Program-made: the position numbers and the translations under genes
Notes under the pieces: generated by a model
Databases searched by the model: none
Told to the model about the DNA's origin: nothing
The model's input: only the letters and a program-made list of their open reading frames with translations
Shown: positions 46,704-57,790 of the stretch, in pieces
How positions within the stretch are numbered: position 1 is the stretch's first letter
Layout: every line of letters starts with the position of its first letter
Assembly (NCBI GenBank): GCA_036936605.1
Contig: JAUPFV010000005.1
Span: 149,793,195-149,857,194 of the forward strand
DNA: 64,000 nucleotides
From: Limnanthes douglasii subsp. nivea
Lineage: Eukaryota; Streptophyta; Magnoliopsida; Brassicales; Limnanthaceae
Direction: 5' to 3'

Positions 46704-47201
46704 AAGCAATGTAAATATTTACTTGTTTAAAAATCCATGTAAATATTTGGGGGCATACTCTTTCATACCCTGGTGGCGTGGGGAGGTTTTAATAAGGTGT
46801 GCGGGCTTTTTTATAAAATTTGATGCCTTCTTAAAAATTCGAAGTGTTCTTGCTTTGTTTTTTGTCACACCATCCGGATTGAATTAAAAGAATGATGACT
46901 ACTTAAACATTTGTCATCGGAGAATTTAAACACTCTCGCTTTAGAATGTTTGTGAAATAACTAAGGGCTATTTAAACACTAGCCACCAAAATTAAAACAA
47001 ACTATGAAAGAATGCAAGAGTTGTGCAAAACAGAGATATTCATTGAAATAACCCAAGTGTCTTGACCTTCTAAGGACTTCAAAACTGTCAGACAAAACAA
47101 AAGGTCTATCCGGTCAAATGCCGGACACAATTACAAAAATGCCTTGGCCTTCCAAGGACTTTAGTTCAAACAAAGTAAAAGGTGAAAAGATAATTCATAA
47201 T
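46704..47201. other. Convergent spacer of D between pol and aORF
   Basis: The conserved block lies at 46750-46800 (GGGGGCATACTCTTTCATAC and onward to AGGTTTTAATAAGGTG). Closer to the aORF stop is the palindromic hairpin motif, GCCTTGGCCTTCCAAGGACT at 47143-47162, and a weaker copy near 47068-47090. No coding sequence. Confidence 0.65.
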
Positions 47202-50154
47202 CTAAGACTGAGCCTTTGAAGATGGCTCAGCCTCACTTGTCTTCTTCTTCTTCTTAGGATCGTCCTTCTCCTCATGTGGGCCCTCCCCGGTGTTTTCTTC
47301 TTCGTTAGAGGAGGAAGCGCTAGAATAATCATACAAGTCTCCATCATCCATGGTATGGAAGGGAAGGTCTTCGTACTGTACATGAAGCCACAAATCTCCT
47401 AGGTTCCTCTTCGGGAACTTCTCATGAAAGAGCAAGACCATGTCCGACCTCACTTTAGCATACATTTGCTCTTGAGTATCTATTACATTGTTGGCATAAG
47501 CATCGATCTTGGCCTGAATTTTAGCCTTTTGCTCCCTTAGCAGACTTGATTTCTCCTCTGCAGCCTTGGATACTGTGTTCTCAAGCGCAATTTTGTCATT
47601 TGTCAAGTTATGGATGACTTGGTCTTTGGCCTTCGCTTCCTCTTTCGAAGAGGTGAGATCTTTCTCTAATCCGGACAGCTTCTCCCGGAGGTCTTTGACA
47701 GTATCTTCTAAAGTTGAAACCTTTGTGGACCACTCCTCTTGGCTCTTCCTTAGCTCCTCGTTTTCTCCTTTCAAAACTTCAGCGTTTTGGGTACCAGTGA
47801 GGAGATCGTTGGACAGTTTTTCCTTGTCGGGGTTAAGGGAGGTAATGATTGCTGCCTGACCTCGTACTTGCTTCTCTAGGACCAGCACTGGTTGAACAGT
47901 ACTCAGTATGGAGTGAGTTATATCTTCACTTTCACTTGAAACATTGAAAGCTTTACCATTAAAAGTAACGGTGTTCGAAGTGCTTGGGGGGAGGTAAGGC
48001 CCAGCAAAGTCGTCTCTGGGAAGGTTTGCAAAATAATCACCAAATCCATCAAGCCTTGTGATGTCAAAACCATCAATGCTGAGGTCTCCTCCTTCAACCT
48101 CGTCGGTCTGAAAGTCACCAGGGATCTCTTCTGCTCTTGTTGGATCAGTAGGGTCAACAGGAAGGAAGGGCTCTGTAGGCCGGAGAGAAAGTTCATCACC
48201 CCTGGAGGTTTTTTTCTTCTTGGCCTCCCTGTCCTTGCTTTCTGCTCCCCGTTTTCAGTCTCTCTTAGGAACCCTTGGGGGTTTTGGGGATTTAGCCTCT
48301 TCCCTACCACTTCTAGCAGAGCATCATCAATCTGGCTTGGGGCTGGCCCCTCTGGGTTTGTTGGAGCAGCCTCCTCCACCTCGGCAGGGTTAGCCTCACC
48401 TGCAGCCTTCTTACCTTTCCCTTTCTTACCTTTCATTTTACTTGGGGCCTTGGCCCGACCTGTCAAGTATAGTGACCCGTCCGGTTCGTGTGTTCTCTTG
48501 AGGACTACATCCGGAGGGGGTGGAGTGGTGAGTTCTTCCCAGGTCAAGTCCCTCCGGCCAGTGGTGTTCCAGAGGTGAGACCTTGCGAAATTTCCTCCGG
48601 TAAAAGCATCATAAAACAGGTTCCCCCACTTTTCAGCAGCCCAAGTGTTGATCTTGGTACAAGTGGTCTGCCCGGCCTTTAAATAGTCATTGAAATCTTT
48701 GGGCAGCCCTGTTAAGAAAAAAGACAAGACCAGTCAGTTTAAGCAAATTCGATAAAAGTACAAATAAGAATGTAAGGTAGGATCCTTACGATCACTCCTC
48801 CATCTGCTGGTGAGGAGACTCGGATTGACTCCAGCTTTGATTTTCCTCCCATTCTCCCAAGCGCCGCTTGCGAACAGGAATTGAGTCCTCCAATTTCTCT
48901 CCGACTCAAGCAGATCATCCACTGCTTTATAATTATCACCCATGTTGAAGTGATAGAAGGGAATGTGGTCGTTTCTGCAATTCCTCCATTGGTAAAGGAA
49001 TCCCGGAGAGCCTGGAGGCCATGATGCAGGCCATAAGTATGTACCAGGCGTTAGGTCTTAGTTGACTAGGGCAGAGCTTGATGAGGTGCAAATATCTAAC
49101 TATCTCCGGATCTAAGGGGAACCTTAAACCCCAGTTAAAAAGCTTAGTGAAGATGACTATTTCACTGAGTTTGCAGTCTATTGGGGTTTCAGGGTCTATG
49201 GGGATTCTTATCTTTACGTTCTCCGGAATCCCCCACTTCGTACGTATCTGGCCCAACTCGGCTGTATGGATGAAAGCATAGTTGATTTTTTGTAAGGCAA
49301 GAAGATGTTTAACGTTTACCTTGTGGAAACAAGGTCCCACTTTTCCTTCGAGGATTTCTGGTAATTCTGGATGCCTAAGGCATAGTTTCTCTTTTGCCCT
49401 TATCTTTCTTAGCAGCAGCAGCATCACTAGTCTGTCCGGAGGGTTCGAACTCGAATGGAGCCTCTTCGATAGAATCCTCCATTATTTCCTCCATTACCGA
49501 GGAAGGGTTTTCAGTTGTCTTTGTGAGGGGGGAGTTTGGAGTTGGTTCAGTCTGACCTCCGGACTGTTGAGCTTCAATACTCTCCTGGACTCTGGCCTCC
49601 GGCTGGGGCTCTGATGTGGAGGTTTCTCTTCGAGGGCTTGAGCCAGTGGCCTCCGGTCCGGACAGCCTGTCCTTGGGTACTTTTATGGGTGCCTCTGACC
49701 CTGTATTGCTATCCGTGGCACCTGATTTTGAAGGGGTGCCTTTGGAAGCTTGCCCCTTAACCAGCCGACCTCTTCTTCGATCGACCAGTTTGTTGGGAGA
49801 AGTATCTGCATCTGACCCCATAGTTATGAATGGGGAAGGCTTTTTTAAGCTAGTAACTGCTGGCCCTAGTTCAACGGTGGGTTCTGATTCTTGAACCGAT
49901 GAACCTGAGACAATGGGAGAAAGGTTGGTTTGAAATAATCTCCTCGGTTTGACACTTTTTGTTGAGGAGGAACCCTGGTCAGGCTCTGTGTTTGAGGTTA
50001 CTGGTTTGTCAAAAGGGGAGGTAGGTAAGCCTGCTGCAATGCGCCTTTCCCTTTCAACATTTTGTGCCTTTTCTAATTCTGATAGATTAAGCCACCCGCC
50101 TCTGACCAAAGTGAAGAACTTGTGTTTGAGAGAGAAAGCTCTGAAAATTAGCAA
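47202..50154 (-). pseudogene. Antisense ORF (aORF) of element D with intron; Transposase_28-like and coiled-coil protein
   Basis: Longest aORF copy. Read from about 50154: FSLKHKFFTLVRGGWLNLSE, a Ser/Pro-rich basic region (KKPSPFITMGSDADTSPNK), and an acidic stretch. After a frameshift near 49380 comes the globular domain (EILEGKVGPCFHKVNVKHLL, IPENVKIRIPIDPETPIDCK, RFPLDPEIVRYLHLIKLCPS, LRPNAWYILMACIMASRLSG), then a second frameshift near 48960 and WRTQFLFASGAWENGRKI. The intron is at 48789-48709. Exon 2 has LPKDFNDYLKAGQTTCTKIN, GNFARSHLWNTTGRRDLTWE, Lys-rich KMKGKKGKGKKA, a frameshift near 48295, then NTVTFNGKAF, a coiled coil (about 47880-47480) and an acidic/Lys tail ending at 47202. The open frame has no ATG at its 5' end (the first codon is TTG), so the original start has probably mutated. 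Function unknown. Confidence 0.82.
48709..48789 (-). other. Intron in D's aORF (81 bp)
   Basis: The minus strand reads ...GAGTGATC then GTAAGGATCC ... TTTTTTCTTAACAG then GGCTGCCC. Donor and acceptor match plant consensus, with a long pyrimidine run before the AG. Splicing keeps frame (SRWRSD-R-LPKDFN) and removes an in-frame stop (ICLN-stop). Phase 1, same site as in B and E. Confidence 0.82.
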
Positions 50155-50195
50155 AGTGAAAATGAAGGTGATAGTAAAACAGTGGAAACGTGTTG

Positions 50196-50204
50196 TAATT
50201 TATA
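50196..50204 (-). promoter_or_regulatory. Possible TATA box for D's aORF
   Basis: TATAAATTA on the minus strand, about 42 bp before the first codon of the open frame. Closer to the start than in B, so weaker support. Confidence 0.3.
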
Positions 50205-50530
50205 GTAAACCCCAAAAATGTGCTTTGATTCCTAGGAGAATTCGAAAGGATTTGCAATGATTAAGAAACGGCGCTGATGTCACCTTCATTTAACGAAGAG
50301 GTTGTTTTTCAGAGAAGGTGGGTGCGAAATTCGAGGTGAAAAAACGGTTGAAGTAACGAACCAGAGAGAGACACGTGTCCCACGAACTTTGGCAAAAAAA
50401 ACCGTTTAGATTCAAAGATCTTTTTTCAGTCCGGATAAAGCTATGACACACTTCGAAGGACCTATCCGGATGTAACTGTCACTAGCAACGGACTGTTTTT
50501 TAGGTCTTGCCCAAGGTATTTGAACACCAC

Positions 50531-50546
50531 CTAAAAACGGGGCTAC
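50531..50546 (+). promoter_or_regulatory. Polypurine tract of element D
   Basis: CTAAAAACGGGGCTAC immediately before the 3' LTR start TGATGAG. Primer for plus-strand DNA synthesis. Confidence 0.8.
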
Positions 50547-50880
50547 TGATGAGTCCGGATTCTGTCACCACTTCGGGCTGGGTCAGTTTGGACAATGTAT
50601 ACCTAATCGGACAGGGGCAGTTCGGACCCCATTATCCACTCGACTGTTCGAACAGAAACTAAAGTACTTAAAACATAATCACTTCTTGACTAAGCTGCCT
50701 ACTCTCCTACTTAGAACTTATGGATCCTTAAGCTCGACCCGGGTCCATTAAACACAACCCGAGAGCCCATAAGGCCCAAATATGAGGGTATAAATACCCA
50801 ACCACCAACATTAAATAAGGGTAATGAAAATCAAATACAACCAGGCTGCTTAATTCTCCCTCTACACTCTACCCAAGTAA
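50547..50880 (+). repeat. 3' LTR of element D, right end missing
   Basis: Matches 5' LTR bases 40728 to about 41059 (through CTCTACCCAAGTA), then diverges completely; the last 75 or so bases with the CACACCA end are absent. Confidence 0.93.
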
Positions 50881-52535
50881 TATATAAGCTTGACATTGCT
50901 AACCGTCTCATTTGATGGCATGCGAAACTATGTATGTTTGAATTGTGTATGCTGTCAAAGCTCATGTTTTGCATGATTTCTTAACATAGTTTCAATTCGA
51001 ATGACCTTAATCTTCACTTAAGAACCTTGAGCCTAAGTGGATTATCTAAACTAGTAATGGTTCTAATAGTAAAGGTTCCAGAGTTGGTATACGACTTATC
51101 TCTTTCTCCAAGGATACATTTTACCATTCAATTAACTTTGGTTTTAGTGTTTCAACTCACTTAAATACGTTAGGATCAATAAATAAATCAAATCACATCA
51201 GCGATTTACATGATAAGGTAAGATCCTTTTCAAATGTATTACCAAAATAATAAATAAAGTTTGAGAAAAAATTTGCTTTAAATTATTATTTTTTCTATTG
51301 GAATGCGATCAGTCCTCAAACGAGGAATTTCATCCTTATTTATAGATTTTACAAGAAATCTTCCACCAAAAACATTGTTACACGTATCATCTGGTTATAA
51401 CCGTCTAACAACAATTCTTGATAAAATATGACATGATTACACATGTAAGTCAGTTATAATCGTTTGATCATTCTTGTTGAGCTCATGTCATATCTCTCTA
51501 TGATCCTCATTTAGATTTATTTGTCTTGTCTTACAAATCTGTTCATGACTTATGGTTCTTATGATCTCTATTTCTCACTTGATCTATCATCTGCTCACTT
51601 TGTCTTACATCTATTTGTGACATCTACTTCTTATTTGGTATATCATATGATTCATATTAATTGGTTCATCTAGTATGTTCAACTCCGTCTTCCATATGTC
51701 TCTTATTACCCGCCTCTTATTTACTCTTTCATTTAGGTCGCCTTACATCTCTTCTTGACTTCTGCTTCTTATGACTTATGCATTTAGTCGAGCTATATTG
51801 TGTCTCGTCTTACTTGGTTCATCTTGTATATTTTCCTTGATCTTATATTTATCTTTTATTATATCCATCTTTTATTATATCCATCTTACTTACTCTTTCA
51901 TTCTAAGGACAGACTATACATATAATATAACCTTATCATAATCCATAGTCCTTTAAGTAGTTTTTATTTTTTAACAATTTTTCGAAGGATTATTAAAAAC
52001 AACTTAGAAAAAGGTAATTAAAACAAATTCGATAATGTAATTAAAAACAACTTCGACACTGTAACATTACTTTAACTTTTGAAAAATTCTGACGTGTTTG
52101 TAATTGTTTTTACATGTCTATGATTACTCTGTCATGCCTAAAACCCAATCATTTCTCTAATTCATAGTGCACATGTAATTAACTCTAAAATTATTAATCA
52201 AAAGTTTGACAAAAAAAAAACTAATCTATTTTTCAAAATAAAAACGTTTTATTTTTCTGAAAAATTCTTTTAGTAATAACTTATTTTTATCATGGATATT
52301 ATTTTAACCCAACGATTTAAATCTGCTACTTCCATACTATAATCACTTCTTCCTCGTATTCTTTTTATTTTTTCTAGCCCAACCTTTATCTATAAAAATC
52401 ATCTTCATTTATCTTATTATCTCCCTTAAACTCCAAAAAACTTTAATTTCCTTTTCATCTTCATCTGCTTGTAACATGTATATTTTGCATAGATATTTTC
52501 ATTTATTTTTTATATGCATGCTTTAATTTCTAACT
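50881..52535. other. AT-rich sequence, no gene seen
   Basis: No coding motif. TCATTTGATG at 50908-50917 also occurs at the left edge of D (40723-40732). The stretch 51295-51950 is rich in short CTT/TCT-type steps (TCTTACATCT, CTTATGACTT) without a regular period. Confidence 0.4.
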
Positions 52536-52543
52536 AATTATAG

Positions 52544-52914
52544 AGGCTTTGAATAGTACCTCATCCATAGACTATCGAATTTAGTGACAAATTGTCCTTG
52601 GACTTTCACAAGTTCATTGGTAGTCCCTAGAGGCTATCAATTTTGTGAAAGATAGTCCCTCAGATATTTATTTTTGATAAAGTTATTCTTTTGACTTTCT
52701 ATTTTTGATAAACTTAGTCCCCTCAATAAACATGTGCATATGACTAACTTTATCCAAAATGGATGGTTCATGGACTACCAACGGACTTTTGAAAGTCGAG
52801 GGACTATATGCTACCAAAATAGATAGTCCAGACACTACCAGCGGACTTTTGAAAGTCCATGGACTATTTGTAACTAAATTCAATGGTCCATGGAGGATTT
52901 ACAGTTCAAAGCCT
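52544..52914. mobile_element. MITE with long terminal inverted repeats
   Basis: 371 bp. The left arm (AGGCTTTGAATAGTACCTCA...) and the inverse of the right arm (AGGCTTTGAACTGTAAATCC...) match over at least 75 bp, including GAATTTAGTxACAAAT and GGACTTTC. It is flanked by AATTATAG (52536-52543) and AAGTATAG (52915-52922), 7 of 8 bases alike. The 8-bp duplication favours hAT; a MULE (9 bp) is not excluded. Apparent ORFs within it are artefacts of the inverted repeats. Confidence 0.75.
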
Positions 52915-52971
52915 AAGTATAGATAAATAATATATATCTACTAAACAATTCTTAAATTTTTGAAATTATTT

Positions 52972-54370
52972 TTTGTTTTATACTCATACCATTCATATTC
53001 TAATAGTTTTTATACTTCATCTTTTCAAGAACCTCATACCAAGCCTAAGTATTGTCTTCCTAGTCTTGGTTGATAAACAAATTACGAATCTCTTTGCATA
53101 AAACCTTACTCATTTAATGCTTTGTTGATAATATAATTTATATATGGTTGCCAACAAGAAAAATTCAGAAATAATCTTACTCCAAAACCTTTTATTGCTA
53201 AATCCCCAAAAGAACCTAGTAGTCAATATGGAAACCTTCTTTTAGATGAATTAGAAAATCCAGAAATCTTGAATGAATTTTTTGGTAATCTATCTAGGAC
53301 TTAATACTATATAACTAAAGATGAACATCAATATTTTAGATATTTATATAGTTTTCTTGATGATGTAACTATCCGTGTTCCCACAATTGGTGATTTACCT
53401 TATCAGGTTCAGGGTGGAGAAATATGTATTTTAACCTTTGTATTCCAATGGGATCTTATATTACATTTTCATCCTTTTATTTGTGTATTTTTTGAAACGT
53501 TCATATATATCTCACTCAAATTTTTTAAATTAATTTTTTGCTTTAACTCATACCATTCAGATTCCAATAGTTTTTATACTTCTTCTCAAGAACCTCATAC
53601 CAAGCCCAAGTATTGTCTTCCTAGTCTTGGTTAAGAAACAAATTACGAATCTCTTTGCATAAACCCTTACTCATTTAATGCTTTGTTGATAACTCCTCAT
53701 TTTATATTTTAAATATGGTTGCCAACAAGAAAAATTCAGAAATAGTCTTACTCCAAAACTTGTTATTGTTAAATCCCCAAAGAACCTAGTAGTTAATCAG
53801 GAAACCTTCCTTTAGATGCATTTGAAAAACCAGAATTCGTAAATGATTTTTTTGGTAACCTATCTGAGACTTATTACTATATGACTAAAGATGAACACCA
53901 ATATTTTAGATATTTATATGGTTTTCTTGATGATATAACTATATGTGCTCCCGTAATTGGTGATTTACCTCATCAGGTTAAGGGTGAAGAAATATGTATT
54001 TTAATCTTTGTATTCCAATGGGATCTTATATTATATTTTCATCATTTTATTTGTGTATTTTTTGAAACGTTCATAAATATATATATATATATCACTCAAT
54101 TATCTACTAACGTGTGGCTTATATTGTTCAGCATACTACTAAGTTCAAAATTCTTAAACAGACCTGCACCTCTTTTAAAGTTCATTTCAAACATTAAAAT
54201 TCAAACACATAAAGATACCTTATTTTTTTACTTATCTAGTTAAAGATTCAAATCGAATTGCTATTTTACCTACTTCTCACTATACCTCGAAAATAACTTT
54301 TATTTACATAACCAGTAAATGGGAGTCTGTCTCCTCTATCGAATTTGGTCAAATCAAAAGAAGATAGATG
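52972..54370 (+). pseudogene. Remnant of a very diverged antisense ORF (Transposase_28-like), internally duplicated
   Basis: Plus-strand frames read NPEILNEFFGNLSRT, TKDEHQYFRYLYGFLDDITI, PVIGDLPHQVKGEEICI, FQWDLILYFHHFICVFFETF, TQLSTNVWLILFSILLSSKF and FIYITSKWE. These align in order and spacing with the D aORF (GIPENVKIRIPIDPE, FNWGLRFPLDPEIVRYLHLI, LRPNAWYILMACIMASRLSG, FLFASGAWE). A tandem duplication of about 565 bp (52972-53536 and 53537-54080) repeats the first two thirds of the domain. Only the second copy runs on into the TQLSTNVW part. The sequence is far from A-E, so it stems from another, older Tat-like element. Several stops. Confidence 0.6.
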
Positions 54371-55218
54371 TGAACATGTAAGATATGATCTATTTAGCTT
54401 AATTTTATCTTTATTTTTTATTACCATTTACTAATGCTTTTCCTATTTGTTCAATCTTTTTTACAAATTCTGTTAAAATTCTTCCGTATTTCAAAAATTG
54501 TATGGTGAAGAAAACTTTTTGGCATAATTATTTATTGCTTCTTATCCATCTTGACAACTTAAATATTAATATCTTGTTATAGTTAAAAAAAATCGTATAT
54601 AGTCTTTGCCTTATGAAAGAGCTTATTATGGATTATGACGGTGACATTACTCTCACCGCAACCAGAAACAAATCTACCTTTGAAAACATCACAACCTTAC
54701 TTCTTCAACGAATTTAAGATGAAAACAAATTTGGAATCGATATAACTATTCTAAAAAAGAAAATAATGAAGAGTATTAAAGATGTTTAAAAATACCTCTC
54801 ACAAAAAACTTGATCGTGAAAAGAGAAATCTTGTTAATGTTACTATATCTACTCATCAAAATAACGATCTTAACGACTTTCTATACGGTCCTCTTATGTT
54901 GGAAGAATCACTTAAAAAAACAAAAAAATACAACTAAAAAATTTATTGAAATTCTGACAAGATTCTTGCCACTACTAAAGCTTTTGACGAGGTTCCTTCT
55001 TACAAGTTTCTTACCATTTTTAAAGCTATTGACGCAGTTCCTTATGTAAATGTTATTTCCACTACTAAAAGTCTTAATAAACTACCTTCCATTTCTTTCG
55101 AGCAAAAAGACAACAAATAAAATGTTGACAGTTTTGATAAAATTAATGCCACAATTGCTGACAAAGACAAATGCAAAGATATAGCTGCTGGAGACTCTTC
55201 TAACAACGACAACGAAAA

Positions 55219-55286
<68 letters not shown>

Positions 55287-55924
55287 GTCTTTTTTGGAAG
55301 CATCATCATCTTAATCTGCTACGACACCATATTTTTCTATATTCAACCCAATTATTACTAATATCTTGTTAGCTTCAAGTATTCTCCCAACATGGCATAC
55401 TAGAGTCAAATGAGTATATCTAATATTCTTCAAAGATAACTTAAACTTGGTATAGAGGTTCGTCTTTACCGTTATATTTTTCTCAACTTATTTTATTAAA
55501 TGCTTTTGTTCATCAATTTTTATTATTGTTTTCAAAGTTTGTATAACTCGATGGCACTTGATTACTTGAAAATGACTCTGTCAGATATCGATACAATGGA
55601 TTATTTGGAACCTAAACTTATTGTATTTGAGTCTAGGAAAATTAAAGACGATTTAATAGCTATTAAGCAAACCAATTCATATTTAAAACAAGCTCACCAA
55701 CAGCTGATACATAAAAAACTTGAGGTTGTCAATTCTGTTGTTGATTTGTGTACTGAGAAAACACTTTGATGACCTAAAATACCTAATTGACTACTCAAAA
55801 CACCTCATTAATTATATGAAACTCCAGTTTGACTCTCGAGGTTAAAACACTTCAAAAAAATCCTGATAATATTGTTAATCGAAACAACTAAAAACAATGC
55901 CATCTTAGAGCTTTAGAATCAATG
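54371..55924 (+). pseudogene. Possible coiled-coil continuation of the diverged antisense ORF
   Basis: Low-complexity open stretches on the same strand: KAFDEVPSYKFLTIFKAIDA and ISTTKSLNKLPSISFEQKDN (about 54975-55110), and at 55500-55769 DYLKMTLSDIDTMDYLEPKL with SRKIKDDLIAIKQTNSYLKQ and AHQQLIHKKLEVVNSVVDLC, which has coiled-coil heptads. The position matches the coiled coil downstream of the globular domain in A-E aORFs, but sequence similarity alone does not establish it. Includes a TA run at 55224-55281. Confidence 0.35.
55224..55281. repeat. (TA)n microsatellite
   Basis: About 29 TA dinucleotides, the longest in the window. Confidence 0.92.
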
Positions 55925-57790
55925 AGCTAGTGGTCTATACGGAGGTGCTGAACTGGGGCCTCCGATTTCTTTGGACCTGGATATAGTCATGTACTTCCAC
56001 CTAACTAAGCTATGTCCAAGTCACCTGAGCCCGAATGCTTGGTATACCCTGCTGGCTAGCATCATGGCATCCAGGCTATCCAATATTCCACTGTCAATGG
56101 AAAAATTCACTGCTGTGGTGAATTTGTGTAAGAATCATCACATCCTCTTCTATCACTACAATATAGAGAATGACTACAATGTAGTAAATGATCTTTTGGA
56201 GTTAGAAAAGCCGTGGAGGACGCAATTCTTATTCATCAGCGGGGCTTGGGAGAATGGGAAGAATATCAAGGTTGACTCAAATCCAAGCCAGTTGACCAGT
56301 CGCTGGAAGAGCATCGGTAAATTTCATTCATGTTCTCTTTAATTATTCAAATACTAGGTAGTTACTCAGAACTGATATATATCTCTTTTTAGTTTTTCCG
56401 AAGGAGTTCTCAGACTATGTAAAGTCAGGTTAAGACACATGTGCCAAGTTAAATGCTTGGGCCTTGGAGAAATGGGACAACGCTTTCCACAACTGTTTCA
56501 TGTCGGGGAACTTCGTGAGGTCTCACTTGTGGAACACCATAGGGAGAAAGGATCTATCCTAGGAAGAACTGACTACCCTTCATCATGCAGATGTTATCCT
56601 AAGGAGAACTGAGGTTAAATATGCTAAACTTTACCTGCCTTCCAGGGCCAAAGCCCATAGTCATCTGAACAAGATGAAGAACAAGAGAAAGAAGAAAAAC
56701 ACAACAAATCCACTTCAAACAACCATCGAAGGGATCGGTTCGGAGAACCAATGAGGAATTAATGTTGCTCTGCTGAAAGCAATAGAAGTTATTGTTAAGG
56801 AGGCTGGTGCATCGGACAACCCACCAAATATTTTAAAGAAGGATAAGAAACGCAAAGCAAGCAGCGATAAAAAAGCTGCCAAGAAGAAAAAAGTCACTAT
56901 TGGAGTAGAGATAATCTTACATCCTTCTGAAATCCCTCATCCAGTTCCTGGAGATCCCACTTTACAAGAACAAATTCCACCCAACCTCTATTCCAAACAG
57001 ACCGCTGCTGATGGAGAGGTAAAAATTTATGCCTTTCAAAGTATTAACATGTATCTTAATAACTTGGACAATGTTGACTTCGCGGAGCCTTATCGTCCTT
57101 CCAGCTCATGAAATACTGTAACCTACAATGGGGAGACTTATATGATATCAAGTGAGCGAGATATCCTAAGCCATGCCCTTCTGGGTTACATCCGTCTGGC
57201 AGTTGATCTGAAGAGGCAAGTAAGGGATTAAACATCTACCATAACCTCCCTGACTATAGAGAAACAGAGCTTGACAAACGATCTTTCTACCCCTCAACAG
57301 AGAGATTCATTGAAGAAGGAGAAAGAGCATTTGGCTACCAAACTGCTCAAGTTAGAAGAGGCCAGCAAAAACCTTCAAACCAAGTACTCTAACCTAGAAA
57401 ATTCTTCCTCTAAAGAGATCACATCTTTGAAGGAGAAACTAAAAGCTAATGGAAAATTATCCAGACTTTATCCGATGAAAAAGTTAAGTTAGAGAAAACT
57501 GTCCAAGAGAAGACCGAAGATGGATGATGGAATTACATATGATATGGTCTTACTATTCCATGAAACCTTTTCTAAATGTATTCTTGGTCCTTTATGGAAA
57601 TTTGTGAACTACGATGACCTCCATTTCCATATGATAGCTGATGGTGATAAGCACAACTACTCTAGTTGGGATTGATTTCGAAGACGTTAAAGAAGTTGGT
57701 GAGAGTTCAAGTGTTGAACTCAAAAGTCCCAGAAAATATGGTGGTGAAGAAAAAACCCGAAGGGGACAAGCCCTAAGGTTGTATTGTGTA
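55925..57790 (+). pseudogene. Antisense ORF (aORF) of element E, N-terminus missing, with intron
   Basis: Begins mid-domain with ELVVYTEVLNWGLRF, then LSPNAWYTLLASIMASRLSN, LCKNHHILFYHYNIENDYNV, LEKPWRTQFLFISGAWENGK; intron 56317-56392; then FPKEFSDYVKSG, TCAKLNAWALEKWDNAFHNC, GNFVRSHLWNTIGRKDLS. A Lys-rich region follows (KMKNKRKKKN), then NTVTYNGETYMIS, ILSHALLGYIRLAVDLKRQV, a coiled coil (57270-57500), MVLLFHETFSKCILGPLWKF and an acidic end near 57675-57790. Stops at several places (e.g. after VKSG and after GRKDLS). This copy keeps the exon 1 / exon 2 boundary well and supports the intron. Confidence 0.8.
56317..56392 (+). other. Intron in E's aORF (76 bp)
   Basis: GTAAATTTCA ... ATCTCTTTTTAG; splicing joins RWKSI to FPKEFSDY in frame (phase 1) through codon G|TT. 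The intron has an AT-rich interior and a pyrimidine tract. Confidence 0.75.

Larger units (their letters stand above)
40728..50880 (+). mobile_element. Tat-lineage Ty3/gypsy element D, most complete copy, 3' LTR truncated
   Basis: About 10.15 kb: 5' LTR 40728-41136, PBS, gag, PR, RT, RNase H, second RNase H and integrase on the plus strand. Then follow a convergent spacer, the aORF on the minus strand (50154-47202), PPT and a 3' LTR that matches from 50547 to about 50880. The two LTRs differ at about 12 of 333 aligned bases by manual count (3-4 percent), so D is younger than B. The last 75 or so bases of the 3' LTR are missing. Gag-pol is broken by about eight frameshifts or stops and a 127-bp deletion in the RT palm. 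Confidence 0.94.

Noticed and set aside
48936..49427. aORF domain as a functional DNA transposase
   Set aside because: The Pfam name Transposase_28 ('putative gypsy type transposon') does not imply activity. No catalytic motif is visible and the gene lies inside an LTR element.
52683..52883. 66-codon minus-strand frame with an internal repeat
   Set aside because: Its repeats are the inverted arms of the MITE read as protein.
55082..55309. 75-codon frame rich in Ile-Tyr
   Set aside because: Translation of the (TA)n microsatellite.
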